Source of the DNA: Pinus tabuliformis
Lineage: Eukaryota; Streptophyta; Pinopsida; Pinales; Pinaceae
Assembly: GCA_031772625.1 (NCBI GenBank)
Contig: CM062810.1
Span: 451,670,014 to 451,734,013 of the forward strand
Direction: 5' to 3'
DNA length: 64,000 bases
The notes under the pieces were generated by a model. It saw nothing but the letters and a program-made list of their open reading frames with translations. It had not been told where the DNA came from and made no database searches. This document shows positions 26,102 to 38,047 of this stretch, piece by piece. The position numbers were made by a program, and so were the translations under genes. Numbering within the stretch: the first letter of the stretch is position 1; each line of letters opens with the position of its first letter.

Positions 26102-28339
26102 TCACTTCTTGGAGTACACTGTTATATCGTCCAGGTAAATCACTACAGATTTATTGACTAAACCTTTAAATGCGATGTCCATGGCTCTTTGAAAGGTAGC
26201 GCTGGCATTGATCAGACCAAATGGCATCTTCTGATATGCGTATGTGGCCCACTTAGTTCGGAATGTGGTTTTTAACTGATCATCGGGGTGTACTAGCACT
26301 TGATTGTATCCTGAAAATCCATCCAGAAAAGACATTAATTCTGAGCCTGCTACTGCCTGTAATATTTGCTCCATAGGTGGGAGGGGAAAAATGTCTTTTT
26401 GACAGGCTTTGTTGAGATTGCGGAAATTGATACAGATTCTACTATCTCCGTTTTTCTTTCTAACGGGCACCATATTCGATACCCATTTGGAATGTTTGAC
26501 GGGGAAAATTATTCTGGCTCTCAACAACTTATTTAGCTCAGTTTTTATCTGATTTTCTAAATTGGGGTGGATTTTTCTGAGTTTCTGCTGGACAGGTTTT
26601 TTGTTGTCAATCATAGGGATAGTGTGTTGAATGATAGAGGTGTCGTATGTCTTCAGCTCATCGTAATTCCAGGAAAAAACGTTTTTGTATAGTCTTAGAA
26701 GACGAATATATGCTAATTTTTCTTTAGGAGCTAGGCCGTGGCCTAGATTAACGTTTTGTGGCTTCTCATTGGTTCCTAGGTTCACTAATTCATAGTTCAA
26801 AGTCGAACTGTGAAGTTTAGAATTGGTAGACTTTTTAAACCGACTTTTCAAACCATATAAGTCTTCTAACTTAACCACAGATTTAGGTATAGCATTATCA
26901 GTGCTATTTTGTTGTATTTGGTGATCATGATGGTCTTCGTCAATTACTTGGTTTGAGTAGGATCCTTCAGAAGTGAGGAAATTTACAATGTCAGGATCGT
27001 CGTTGAATACTCTCCAGTTGGTGATGTTTTCAGGGATGGATGGTGTAAAGATTAATTCTATTGAGAATCTATCTAGACTAAAATCTTCGGAGGGAATAAG
27101 TCTAGAGGCTACGTTAGCTAACAGGTCTACGCTCGCATTTTGGAGTCTTGGGATTGACGAAATATTGAATGCTATGAAATGTGCAGTCAGATCTTGTACT
27201 AAAGATTGATAGTGCTTCAAATGACCTGATAGGCAATGTATGGTGTTACGTACCTGTTTGACGATGATCTTAGAGTCTCGAAAGACTTGAAGGTACTTAA
27301 CGTTCAACCTGATTGCTTTGTATATGCCTTGTACTAAAGTCTCGTATTCCGCTATATTGTTTGTGCAATCGAATTCAAGTTTGCACGTAAGCATGGTCTT
27401 ATTTCCATATGGGCTAATCAGAATGCATCCTGCTCCTGCTCCCTCGTTAGATTTGGAGCCATCAAAATATAATTTCCAAAACAAATATGTATTTACAGGG
27501 TTATCTAAAAAATTAACACATTTTGAATTATCAGTTTGGGAAAATTTTTCAACTTGGGACAAAACTGAATTTTCTAAGTAAGGTGAAATATGAGCATTGA
27601 AATTGCCGAGGAAAGAATCTACCAAGTAATTGCCTATGATACTGCTGTTGTATGTTATTGCTTCATTTTCTCCCTCCAATTCCGTCACTATGTACTTTTG
27701 GTGTAATTCTCGTTCAACCTTTATTTGATTTGGTTTACCATTGTAGGGTAACCACATATGCGACCAGTCGATTGAGAAGTATCCGTGGAGTTTTTCGGAC
27801 CAATCCCTGCCAAGAATTAAACCATAGAATTTAGGGATATCAGCTACTAGAATGTCGATAACCTGACATACCTTCGGGTCAGACGACAATCTTATGGTCA
27901 CTTGATTAAGTTCACCAATCACTTCGACTTGAGATCGATCAAGCTGAACTATGCGCACTGCGGATTTTTGTGGTTGAACATTCAATTTGGCACATATTGA
28001 TCTGGGTAAAATATTCGTTGAAGCACCAGAATCAACCAAGCAATTGTTCACGTTTTTATTGAAAATTTCATAAGTGAGAAGAAAAGGGGGAGTATGAGAT
28101 CTCGATCTTCCTCCAATCAAGGCGATTTCATTTGGGTCAATCTGATTTATCGTGTTGGTTGGAGGTCTTCCCATGTTGTGGGAAGCTACAGCTGTAGGTA
28201 AAGATGTAGTAGGCATGGCATGTAATTCTTTCATCATTATTTTCTTTTGATGTTTCAATTTGCTCAACTCATAAAGAGTGATATTAGCCCTAGTCTTTTT
28301 CATGTCATCGATAATGTTATACTCCATTTCATCCGACAC
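26102..28339 (-). pseudogene. Pol part 1 of element C: protease, archaeal-type RNase H, RT
   Basis: A 745-residue open block, the longest intact frame in the window. The aspartic protease spans residues 75-185, active site D103-S-G-A (NCLVDSGAS) and later YGLILGRDW. Residues 285-425 form an RNase H fold of the archaeal/plant type: D293 in LYFDGS, G-A-G-A-G, E331 in NNIAEYE, D355 in FRDSK and D405 in NASVDLLA, so all four acids are present. RT begins near residue 560 and has SRICINFRNLN, D673 in FLDGFSGYNQ, KMPFGLINA and Y-L-D-D at 735-738. The RNase H lies before RT; textbook Ty3 elements have it after. The frame starts just after a one-base shift near 28345 from gag and ends at the TGA at 26102. 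The element's coding set spans 29997 to 24257. Confidence 0.92.
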
Positions 28340-28341
28340 TA

Positions 28342-29997
28342 TCAGTGTTCTTGATGGAGGTGCTTGATCTGATTGGACTGGGCTAGATTGGGTCGCTCTA
28401 GCGGTTGTTTTCTTTTTTGCGACCTTATCTTTTGTTGCAGGGCTTGCGCCTTCTGTTTAGGGGTAGTTTGGGAAGGATCAAGTTGATTTTTTCTTCGTGT
28501 GCTAACCGGAAATGCTTCTTGATCTTCTTCTTGTGGGAGGATGAAATCCCACATTCCTTGTAGTTCCACAACTTCTTCATCATCGGTCTGCCCTTTAGTG
28601 ATGTTCTCTTCTTCTTCTTGTTCTTCGGATTCAACGTTTGAGACAGCATTGGGTGGTTTCACATCCATGGGAGGATTTATTTTAAAATCTCTATAGGGCT
28701 TTTTTGAAGAAGTTTCTACTACTTGTTTTTTTATGTCAATCATCTCATTGGACATGGCCTTTTATACTTTTTGTAATCCTTCCAGATCGAAAGGATCTTT
28801 CGTTTGTTTCTTCTTGGTGTCTTCTTTGAAAGAGATTTTCTTAGATTTGCGTTCTTCTATCGCAGATTTCTTTTCTAGGGCTACTACGCGTTTTTCTACT
28901 GCTATCGCCTCTGTCAAGTTTTCAACTAAGGTCGTCTTGTTTGCTCTATCTACGAAGATAGCCAAGTTTGATGGTAAGGCTGTGATATACCATTCACATC
29001 TTACTTCCTCGCTGGGTTGGGAAGCAACGGGAATTTTGTTGAGGATCTTATTGAACCGTAAATTGAAATCTTTAATGGGTTCTCTAGCCTCAGCTTTGAG
29101 ATTGGATAGGTCATTGATCAACGTCGCCGTTGATCTGTCATCACCAAACTTGGTAAGGAATTGAATTTGAAAAATGTCCCAACTTGTGATAGACCCGGAA
29201 GGTAACGAAAAGTACCATGACCCGGTTGTTCCTTGCATTGTATAGGGAAAAAGCTGGATGACAGCATCCTCGTTGGTAACTCCGTTGAGATTAACAGAAA
29301 GCATGAAATTAATAATATGCTCTTCAGCTAGCATGCCTGTTTCTGGATTGAATTTGGGTAGCCATTTCTCAGGATGGGTTGGTATTGGACTCAGGGGTTG
29401 AGGCATTAAAACCACCCCAGGATTGTTCCATGGAGATTGGGCCATCGTTGAGTTGCTAGTGAATGAAAGTGTAGAGGATGATCCCTGATGCTGAGAACAT
29501 GAAGATATTATAATCTTTGATGATTAAAGAGGAGGGATTGTGGAAGATGGATGAGTGATTTGGAATGAAGATGTGGGTGGCTGACTTCGCGGTGAGGGAG
29601 TTGAAATGGACGAAGTAGATGAAAGAGTCTCACTGTCAGACTCTGGTGGTGTTCTCCTTGCTCTTTTCCTGGTGGGGAGAGGAAGTTCAGTTGGCTGGAT
29701 GCCAAACTTTTCACTTTTCAGTATGGTCAAGGGATGAGTAGGATTGTACTGTGAAGTCACGCTGCTTTGAGATTTATCAGACCTCTGATTAAAAATAGAG
29801 AATCCCTGGAGTTTACGAATTAGAGTTTGAATTTTAGGGGGTTCAATGATAAGTTGGTCTGAAATATTAGGGTATGTAGCAGCGGTGGATACTCGAGCGA
29901 CATCAAACTCCGAGTTAAATCATACTGGAGAAGTCGGGGGAGTTGATGGGGGTGATTTACTCTCAGAATGGTATTTAGATTTTGATTTAGGTGCCAT
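28342..29997 (-). pseudogene. Gag of Tat-like element C
   Basis: Structural protein that would package element RNA. The likely start is the ATG at 29997 (MAPKSKSK), only 33 nt after the LTR. All blocks down to 28342 share this frame, with three internal stops (near 29920, 29524 and 28762). The N-terminal 180 residues are Pro/Ser/Thr-rich with a basic R-K-R-A-R-R patch. 29445-28762 is the capsid-like core, with F-N-P-E-T, G-S-W-Y-F-S-L, W-D-I-F-Q-I-Q-F, K-A-E-A-R-E-P-I-K-D-F and FNKI, the usual Ty3 Gag order. The C-terminal part is Lys/Glu-rich. I see no CCHC zinc knuckle. A one-base frameshift near 28350-28370 leads into pol. The same MAPK-like beginning is found in element G. Confidence 0.88.
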
Positions 29998-30006
29998 TCA
30001 TAGTTC

Positions 30007-30026
30007 GGGCCCTCCTTCTAGCACCA
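30007..30026 (-). other. Primer-binding site of element C
   Basis: On the minus strand TGGTGCTAGAAGGAGGGCCC begins four bases after the 5' LTR. It starts TGG, as expected for pairing with a tRNA 3' CCA end. The tRNA is not identified; it is not the common initiator-Met site. Confidence 0.65.
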
Positions 30027-30030
30027 AATA

Positions 30031-32192
30031 TGTTGAAGCCCCAAAAATCGGGTCGACAGCAAGGGGGATACCCACCCGGTCCAGAACTTGGTTGGCAGCT
30101 CCTTGTTCGTTTGGTATAGTGGGTCCGACTGGGGATAATGGGACCAGTTTCCCAATCTAGGGGGGTGTGTGTGTGTGTAGAGTTGGATGATGCGGATCTA
30201 GAAGTATTTTAAGCTAATTTAATTCGAACTTCTAAACTGACTCTATGCTATTGTAATCCAATAAAAACAACACATCTAATCTACGCTAACCGAGGGTGTA
30301 TTTCTTCTATTATGCGATCTAAAGAGATTTCGAACAATAACTGGTAATAAAGATCATTCGGCTATCATAAGAATAGAAATCAATTAAGATAAACCATTCT
30401 GCATAAAAAGTTAGGCAAAAAAGTTGTGAACATCATATCGCATAATAAGTTATTCATATGTCAAGCACAAATAAATGACTCCACCGTACAGAAGTGCCAA
30501 ATGGTAACCCACACATTCATACATTAACATATAAACAACTAAAACTGCATATCACTCTAAGAATATAAGCAGAAATTGGTCAAGAGATAAAAGTACCATT
30601 TATGACTGATTTCACTCATAAACTTCAAGCAATAACGATTTATCTCTACTTGTTCTAATATCTACTAAGAGTACAGAAGTGCAACATCAGTAGCAGACAT
30701 TAAATGCAAACGTTGATAAATCTTGATCCATCCATTCATCAAAAACCCCCTCCGAGGGTGCAAAAGTGCGTGCTCTGAGGACAAGTTTTTTGACAGATTT
30801 CCGGACCCTTCTCCAAATGCCATGAGAAGGGTTAAATACTACTAACTAATTAATCTTAATTACACAAATTTAGGAAACGGCTTCAAATGACCGCCCTTCT
30901 ACTAAAACAGATTTATTACTAAAAATTGAATCTAATTTCTAACCATTTCGGTATCTTCTCCTTAGTGCTGTAAGCAATGCAATGTTTGCCTGAGAAGAGT
31001 CGGCTGGTTGTATTCTCCTTTCGTTCGAGTGATAAAAGTAGAAGTAACAAGAGCTGGCACCGCTTTCTGACAAACTAGAAGATATTTTCGAAAATATTCC
31101 TCTGGCTTGGTGTATTCGCTATGTGTATACTTGGTATAACCCAGATCTCTTTCAAACTGATTGTGTTGTTGCTATTTCGGTCTCCGGCCGTGCGAATGAC
31201 TCAATGAGTTAGGGATTTCGTTGCCTGAACAATTTTCTGTATTGCAGATTGCTTTCGTTCTTTGTTCCAGGATTTTCTGAAGCGTCTTCCTTTCTTAGCG
31301 TCTTTCTTTTTGCTTTACCCAGTCTGAGCTTCAGGATCTTTTGTAAACATGCCGCTTTTGTGCACCTTTGACTCTGAGTCTTGAATAGTCTATTTTCATC
31401 AGTGTCTGTTGAGTGATACTCTGGAATCCGCGGTCCTGCTGCATGCGGCATCTATTTGCGAAGGAATCTCCTCTCTGTTCTCCAAGTATTGGCGCTTTCC
31501 CCTTTTCCTTAGATGTTTCCTGCATATTGATTTATATTAGTTGTTGCCTTACAGTTTACGCAAAGGAAAATAGAAACGACGAAAAGATTGACATGAAAGC
31601 TTTAAGTTCTAATGAATGCATAGTCATGACACTCATAATGGCTTGACTCTTCGAAAAACGCAACACAATCATTCTTGGATACTTTGGCGTACAATTATTA
31701 ATTTCCCTTAAGGTGCGCGCTCAATTTTGGGTTTACAAACTATGTCGAGGAAATTTTTTGATGAGTGGTTTCTGCGATTCGCATCGCAGTATCGAGGATT
31801 GCGATGTCAAGAAGTGTCATCGCAGGAATTGATAGCCTCATTCATCGCAGATCGCAATCGCAAGATCACGTTTTATCATTCAATCACTGTGTGCTGCTTA
31901 TGCGATGTTGCGATATGCGACGTGGCATATCGGCCGTTGGTGATTCCTTAAGTTTCTCATTTAAGGGCGCTTTCAATATATGCGATGCGATGAATTTCGC
32001 GTCGCTTCTTCGCAGCTTATTTACGCGCATAGGAAATGCTTCACTCTCTCTTCGTGATGCGATATAGCCTTAGGGAGTAAAGATACAAAAATTTTGATAA
32101 AAATATTTTTTGGATTTTTTGTTAAGGGTCCCCCTTTGCTTGGTGTTATTGCTAATACCAAATAAAGAGGGGGGTTGTTGGTGACCACAACA
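30031..32192 (-). repeat. Right LTR of element C (5' LTR)
   Basis: 2162 bp with the same ends as 20952-23144. It would drive transcription leftwards into gag. Short plus-strand ORFs inside (31413-32067) mirror those of the left LTR and are not genes. Confidence 0.95.
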
Positions 32193-32197
32193 CTGGG
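32193..32197. repeat. Target-site duplication of element C (right)
   Basis: CTGGG directly after the LTR end; identical to 20947-20951. Confidence 0.95.
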
Positions 32198-33470
32198 TTA
32201 TTTGCCTATTTGAATTCTCGATAGATGGTCGGGTCCAACATTCAACCTCCCAAGCTTAATAATCACTTCAAAATTGTACTCCTGAAATGATAACAACCAC
32301 GTGCAAATATTTTCCCCAACAAAGGCTTGTTGACTAGGTAATTTAAGGAAGAATGATCTGCATACATCTTAAAATGTCCTCCTAAAAGATAATTCCTAAA
32401 TTTTTGCAGTGCGTAGACCATTTGTAACCCCTCGAGCTCTGTTTTTGAATAATTTTTCTCAGCCTTTGATAATATCTTACTTGTGAAGGAAATAGGATGG
32501 TCTAGTTCTCCGTCGCCTGCCTATGTTAGTACTTCACCCAGCGCAATGCAAGAAGCACCTACATGTACATGAAACTCCTTTCTCCAATCAGGAAATATCA
32601 AGATTGGTGCAGTCACCATATTTTCCTTTAACACATCCAAGCTACACTCACATTCTTCATCCCAACATAATGTCGCATCCTTCTTTTCCAATTTTCCCAT
32701 CGCGCGGTAATTTGAGCATAAGATTTAATGAATTTTTTATAGTATCCTGTGTGTCCCAGCGTTGCACGTAGTTGCTTGACGTTCCTATGGGCCTCCAAGT
32801 TCATAATCACTACAATATTTGTAGGGTCCACCATCAATCGTTGTTTACACATGAAATAACCCAGCAAGATCCCAAAAGGAACACAGAATATACATTTTTT
32901 CGAATCTAGTGTTATCTGTTATTATCGACATGTACCAAATATAAGGCATAGACTTGCAACATGGTGCTTCACTAAGCCAAACATAGTCTAGTCATCAAAG
33001 TATACTTCCAGAAACTTGTGAATGAATTCTTTGAATGCTGGTATGACTACACCAGAAAATATTGTAAGAGAGTTCTTCAACCCAAACAGAATAACAGGGT
33101 ATTGAAATCAACCCCATTATGTCGTTAAGGTTGTTTTTCTTCTATCCTCTAGGGCATCTTAATTTGATGATACCTAGGAAGATCATCAGTAAAGGAATAG
33201 GCATCATGATCCCTGACATTGTCGAACACTTAATCTATAAACGACATCAGAAATGGATCATGAACACATGCATCATTAAGCTTGCACAAATCTATGTAGA
33301 TCTGTATTTCGCCCTTTTGTTTCTTCTCTTGGACTACCATCAGGCTTACCCAATTAGACTCTTCAATAGGTTCTATAATTCCTACCTCCAGCATTTTATC
33401 CAGCTGTTGGCGAACCTTGTATTAAGGCGATAAGACCTTTGTTTGACAAGTTTTGCATCTGGCTTCAATG
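32198..33470 (-). pseudogene. RT and RNase H of element B
   Basis: Minus-strand translation gives the RT palm near 33430-33130 (KKQKGEIQIYIDL, SFTDDL) and FGLKNSLTIFS. Next comes E-V-Y-F-D-D followed directly by a stop where a Trp is expected, about 33070-33010. The thumb is in 32867-32628 (LLGYFMCKQ just upstream, LRATLGHTGYYKKFIKSYAQITA). RNase H follows to 32200: its first catalytic Asp is changed to Gly (HVHVGAS), but the K-N-Y-S and Y-A-D-H-S-S-L blocks remain. The coding sequence stops at the CTGGG target site and resumes as integrase at 20951 on the other side of element C. Many stops and frame changes make it nonfunctional. Confidence 0.85.
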
Positions 33471-34500
33471 TGATCCTCATAATGCCAAAGTCACCAAGTA
33501 TGCCCTTTAAATCTGAAAACTTCCTGGGGAAGAGATCCTGGTATTCACGAAGTAATTCAATAACTTTATGTACTGTAGCATCATCCCAATAGTCTCCAAT
33601 ATTTGAGAACTTCGGTTCTTCTTTAGTGCCAATGTTTACTTGTCTTGTTTTTAAAGGTGCAGAGATGTTTGGGTTCTCTACTTACGGTCCTTATACTTTG
33701 TGATGACCTTCTGTGTGTAGAATATTTATATTTCTTTGGTCTACATCCTCCTCTTCATTGATCACATTATAACATTCCAATGTGTGGTATATCTAGGTGC
33801 TCCAATCTAGTTGGGTCCATTCCATATGCTCCTTCAGTGTCTTGAAGATAACCACTTTAATTTCTTGAAGCACGTCATTGATTCTTACAAATCCATCCCC
33901 GAAGTTTAAGGTCCATAACAATCCTTCCTTCAATGCATCCCATTCAGTAGTGTCGTGGCAGAGCTCAGTTTCAAGGTACTAGTTCATGGGGATGGTATCC
34001 AAGGTATGACAAAATATATGTAGCAATTATGGTTGTGGTTCCATCCCCCATGCCTTAATCCACTTTTCTAGTTGATCGCGCCGATCATCATTCCCATTAT
34101 ACTTCTCAGTCATTCTTGTATGAACATTCCCAAATTGTAACTTCATCATTTTCCTATAATCTCACCATCTAGCAAAACTATCCTTATGTGTAGCCCACCA
34201 TCATGTGGGCATAGTGTGCAGAGCCAAATCCAATTCTTGAAAATGGTGGTCTTCAGAGAGTTCATGCTCAAATTCATCTAGAAAAATTTATACGTTAGTC
34301 AAACCATCATAATAAGGTAACTTTCTTACCTTCGATGAAACACAGTATAGTGATTTCGTCATCATATTGGATCGCAATGTAGATACTTCATGTAAGTGAT
34401 TTTTCCAATGCTCTAATTATTCAACTTAGTCAGAAGTGTAGGAACTCTCCCGGTCCCATGCAATCCATCCATCTATCATTGGATTGATCAAATCCTAATC
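33471..34500 (-). pseudogene. Gag-like module between protease and RT of element B
   Basis: From about 34325 to 34130 the minus strand reads L-P-Y-Y-D-G-L-T, F-L-D-E-F-E-H-E-L, L-D-L-A-L-H, W-W-A-T-H-K-D-S-F and D-Y-R-K-M-M-K, with a few stops. The aromatic pair before a helix and the W-x-D-Y-R stretch are typical of the retrotransposon gag core fold. Here it lies after the protease and before RT, although a separate gag lies upstream (35381-37336). The remaining part to 33471 reads as acidic linker and RT N-terminal extension. Either the element has a second gag-like domain in pol or this is a rearranged piece of another gag. Confidence 0.5.
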
Positions 34501-35380
34501 TCACGATGTCATCTTATAGATTTGATCCATCTCATTGTCACTTTCTATGTAATTGCAGAGTGGTTCAGTATAGCGTGCCCCTTCCACGGGATCCAGTGGC
34601 ACTATAACCCTTAGCGTATTTCTTTGAAATGAAATTTTCCTCTTCTTCAAATTAATGACCCCATTCATATCAATAGCCCAGTCGATTCCTAGGAGCATGG
34701 GGTAGTGATTAATGTCATCAACGGTTTTGATAAATTCAATGTCTGCTAATGCGTCAAATGGGGATGATTTTCTGTTGATTCGCCATTCTGAGCTGAATCA
34801 TAGACTACTGTAGTGCACTTATCCCCATCCTTTCCCATTTTTGTTTAGGTATAACCTTAACATCAGATCCTAGATCCATAATGACCTGGTCCATTTCATA
34901 TTCACCTATCTGTGATGTTAGCCACATCTCAAGTCCTATTTGCACCTTATTATTACCAATATTTCTAATGGTGTACTGCTCTAAAGAAGTCTTTTTTTTT
35001 TTTTTTTTTTTTTTTCTGCACTTGTCTATTAAGTATTGTAATGCTTCCACAACTTTTCTATCATTCACTAAATTCATACAGGTCTCCAAAAATGTAGTGA
35101 GTATGAAAGGATCAACCTCTTGTGTCGCACTAGTCTCTGGTGTCTTGTCCTAGCTTCCTGAGGTGGAGGCCTCAGCGATGCTCTTATTTTCTTCCATGAA
35201 TGTTTCCTTAGTGAGATTAAGGTCAAAGGTGACTTCCTTCTCAGGGGCTTTGTGGACCCATCTATCTTCTTCAAGCTTCTTACCCTTATCTATGCTAGTC
35301 ATCATACTTCTTCTTAGTATGATATGAATTCTTTGATCCTCCTCACGAGGCTTAGCCCTCATCATTTGTAAATTCTGCAT
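34501..35380 (-). pseudogene. Protease region of element B
   Basis: 35380-35150 is a charged linker. 35089-34805 contains the aspartic protease active site as VIMDLGSDVKVIP (D-L-G-S, where many families have D-T/S-G), preceded by IGEYEMDQ. 34698-34501 begins MLLGIDWAIDMNG, the C-terminal protease flap and helix block, followed by INLKKRKISF. It would cut Gag-Pol into its parts. A 24-base T tract (34992-35015) inside codes an unnatural Lys run. Confidence 0.75.
34992..35015. repeat. Poly-T tract (24 bp)
   Basis: Twenty-four T in the plus strand inside the coding part of element B; probably an expansion after the element died. Confidence 0.95.
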
Positions 35381-37336
35381 ACGCTACTGAGGTTGTGTCT
35401 TCTTTTTTGGATTTTAGCTATTAGCACCGAGAATTCTTCTATGGCATGGTCTAATTATCTACAGTATTTACATGAAGGGTATCTAGGATTTAGGAAAGTT
35501 CACGCAAATTGCCCCAGCTGTCCGTAGTTGTAGTAGATAATCTGACCACGACCTATACCAAGTCCTCCCCCTCCTCCTCGTCCTCAGCCTTGAAAACCAC
35601 TGCGCACTCCTCCTACGCCTCGATCTAGAGGTTTAATTTGTGCTTGCATGTGGTAAGTAGGGATTCTTTCCATCATTACCTCATTACCTTCTATAGTGTC
35701 GCTCATCATGGCCTACAGATTTACAGAAATTACAGAATAGCTCCTAGGGTGTGTAAACGAACTTGTGAAGTAAGTGGCAGTTATTTGTCACATGTTTCCT
35801 AGTGACTTGACAAATGACACGCCATAGCACAACTCCCATGCTTGGACCGACTGGTGCTTATGACTTTAGGGGTGTTGGCCCTCTCCTTATAAGGTAGTTC
35901 ATGTATACTGGACAATCATATTTATCATGCCCATGGCCTTTTCACTTCAAGCACCAAACCTCTACACGCACTTCTGGCTTAGTCTCCTTCTCTTTCTTCA
36001 TACTCTGTAATTCTATGTGTAGGCTCACTAACTAGGAGTTGATTTGTTGGACCCCTAGGTTCATATCCTGAATAGGTGATGTGTGAAGCCTTATCACGAT
36101 CTCCAAGGATTCTTCCTACGTTACTATCTTCTACTGTGATAGATAAATTATTAAATGTGGCAAAAGCAATGCGATAAACTAGTGGTGATGCTGGCTATCT
36201 GAGATTTGCATGTTAGCCTATCTAGTTTGGCACTACAAACTCTAATCAAAGTCCTAAGGTGTCTCCTGGACTCTCATTAGGATCTCCTTAAATCCAATAA
36301 TTGACAAAGCCTCATATTTAGGCTTACTAAATTATTTGTTCAAACCCATCTAAGTCTCTACTAACAATGTATGAGGATTGTCAGCACAATACTTAATGTA
36401 TCGGGTTAGTGCTTGATGCTGCAAGGTGGTAACCAACCGTGCCTTCTTTATGTTATCATCGGCAATTTTTTGTGCTATCCATACAACGTTCGCAACAAAC
36501 CATAATTTCTCTAGGTCTTCACTTCCTATGCCCTTTAATATCAACATCTTCATTGCAATCGCCATGTTAAATGGTGGAAATAGAGGTGGAGGTTTGGGTG
36601 AAGGTGTATTTGGTGGAGGTGGAGGTGGAGGTGTTGTGGATGGATGATGTGTTCTAGGAATACCCTAAGTTATTATCTGAATAGTGCTTCACGGCGTAGT
36701 CTACACAGCCCGTTCGTCATCACTTGAAGGAGGTCCAATCAATGGGCTATATTCTAGTCTTGATTCTTCATGATTTATAAACAACCTTCCACTTTGAGTA
36801 TCTCTAAACATCTAGGTAATGGCATTATCTGCTTTTCACACAACAACATCTTAATCCAAGTATTCAATGACCTAACATACTTACCTTGTGGTCCTTCGAA
36901 TAATTTTCATTCCACTTCTCTATAGCTAACTGATGTGTCTACTACAAATTCAATAACAAATCCTTGCAAACTTCGATCAAGCTAGTGATCGATAGCCCAT
37001 GTGATCTTGTTATCGAATGTCTCTAGTCTTCGCACCAATTCTAGCATCCACACTATCGGACTATCGAGCTTCCACCTTCCTTGTCTATCTACGAATTTAG
37101 CTAAACACTCATATAATTCAACTAGAAAACTACTAAAGAAAATTTCATGTACATATGTATATAGATACCTATTCAATGAATCGTCTTTCGACAAGAATTG
37201 ATTCCTATTTTCTTAAGCTGCAAATTCATGAATCTTCTGATATAACCACTTTTCAATGTCTTTCTTAGTCAAATTCCAATGATGTGAAATCACACATCTC
37301 TTTAAGAAGATCTTGGTCCTAGAAACGTAACCATTT
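35381..37336 (-). pseudogene. Gag region of element B
   Basis: 36565-36350 reads MAIAMKMLILKGIG, then W-F-V-A-N-V-V-W-I-A-Q and LVTTLQHQALTRYIKYC, a Ty3 gag core (W-x-A-x(n)-LQ...W/RYI). Downstream, 35950-35440 reads as eroded zinc knuckles (CLK-x-KGHGHDKYDC-like, CQVTRKH, FCNFCKSVGHDERH) and a Gly/Arg-rich stretch. 37194-36982 is the N-terminal part. A possible primer site, AAATGGTTACGTTTCT on the minus strand (37336-37321), abuts the LTR. All parts are interrupted by stops. Confidence 0.65.
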
Positions 37337-37514
37337 TGTTGGATTAGGGGGTCCTGACCCAGGTTCAGAGTTATTTGTGCCAACCAACAAAACCCTACAC
37401 TACTAGCCCTTTTGGAAACAACCCGTGTAGCGTAGGCTGCAACCTCACTCGAAGCAGTATTGGGGGATGCAAGAACCAAAATCCTACATCTAAATACTAG
37501 TGTTATGTCTTCCA
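37337..37514 (-). repeat. Right LTR of element B, first part
   Basis: Matches 15123-15298 of the left LTR and is cut by copia D at its TTCCA target. It continues after D at 47013. Confidence 0.85.
37510..37514. repeat. Target-site duplication of copia D (left)
   Basis: TTCCA before the LTR; identical copy at 47008-47012. Confidence 0.95.
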
Positions 37515-37998
37515 TGAAGGTTTTAACCCCGTACAAAAATTACCTGCATACGAATCCTAAAACATAGAAAATAAACAATGCGAGAGCATAACACATAAAA
37601 CACATATACACAGATATTTTCCCACTGGATCCCAAAACCGGGACTACCAGCTTGATTTTTCATTATGTTCCTTTTAATGTTACAATACATATGTATACAT
37701 GCCGAAGCATCCAATAGCATGGACCGAAAAACCATCGCGTCCAAAACCATGGACCGAAAACCATAGGTAGGTTCGCCCAACCTAATATAGGGTCCAAAAT
37801 TATTTTTCTCGGGGCGCTGCCCCAAACCCCGTAGAGGGGACCTACCTGCCCCCGTAAAACCCCCCAGACAAAGGGGGTTGCCCCCCCGTGACCCCCACGC
37901 TGCGCAATCGGTGCAATGAATGGGGGGCTCCACCCCCCCTCTAACCACCTAGTTCACTATGTGAGTTAGTCATGGAAAGAATATAACACAACCCAACA
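37515..37998 (-). repeat. Left LTR of copia D (3' LTR)
   Basis: 484 bp, TGAAGG...CCCAACA, with long C/G runs in its middle. It is 110 bp longer than the right copy, which lacks a central stretch (near 37780-37910). Confidence 0.93.
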
Positions 37999-38010
37999 TT
38001 CTCCCACTTG
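37999..38010 (-). other. Polypurine tract of copia D
   Basis: On the minus strand AAGTGGGAGAA precedes the 3' LTR and would prime second-strand synthesis. The same sequence sits beside the LTR of D2 (49288-49300). Confidence 0.85.
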
Positions 38011-38047
38011 TTGTTTTCTTTCCACAGGGGGCCACAGGAGAGCTTAC

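Larger units (their letters stand above)
20952..32192 (-). mobile_element. Complete Tat-like Ty3/gypsy element C
   Basis: An 11241-bp element with two 2.2-kb LTRs, flanked by a perfect CTGGG duplication and read on the minus strand. Order: 5' LTR (30031-32192), primer site, gag, protease, archaeal-type RNase H, RT, degenerate RNase H, integrase, 1.1-kb 3' region, 3' LTR (20952-23144). By eye the LTRs differ at only a few percent of sites, many of them C/T or G/A at CpG, so insertion is fairly recent but not new. The polyprotein has about nine lesions (stops and single-base frameshifts), so this copy cannot move by itself. It split element B's pol. Placement in the Tat lineage rests on the extra RNase H and is inference. 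Confidence 0.93.

Noticed and set aside
26973..27581. Plus-strand ORFs inside element C
   Set aside because: Antisense to the RNase H domain, which has clear catalytic motifs.
28345..28370. Programmed frameshift between gag and pol in C
   Set aside because: No slippery heptamer was recognised, and other one-base shifts of the same kind occur in this copy, so a mutation is more likely.
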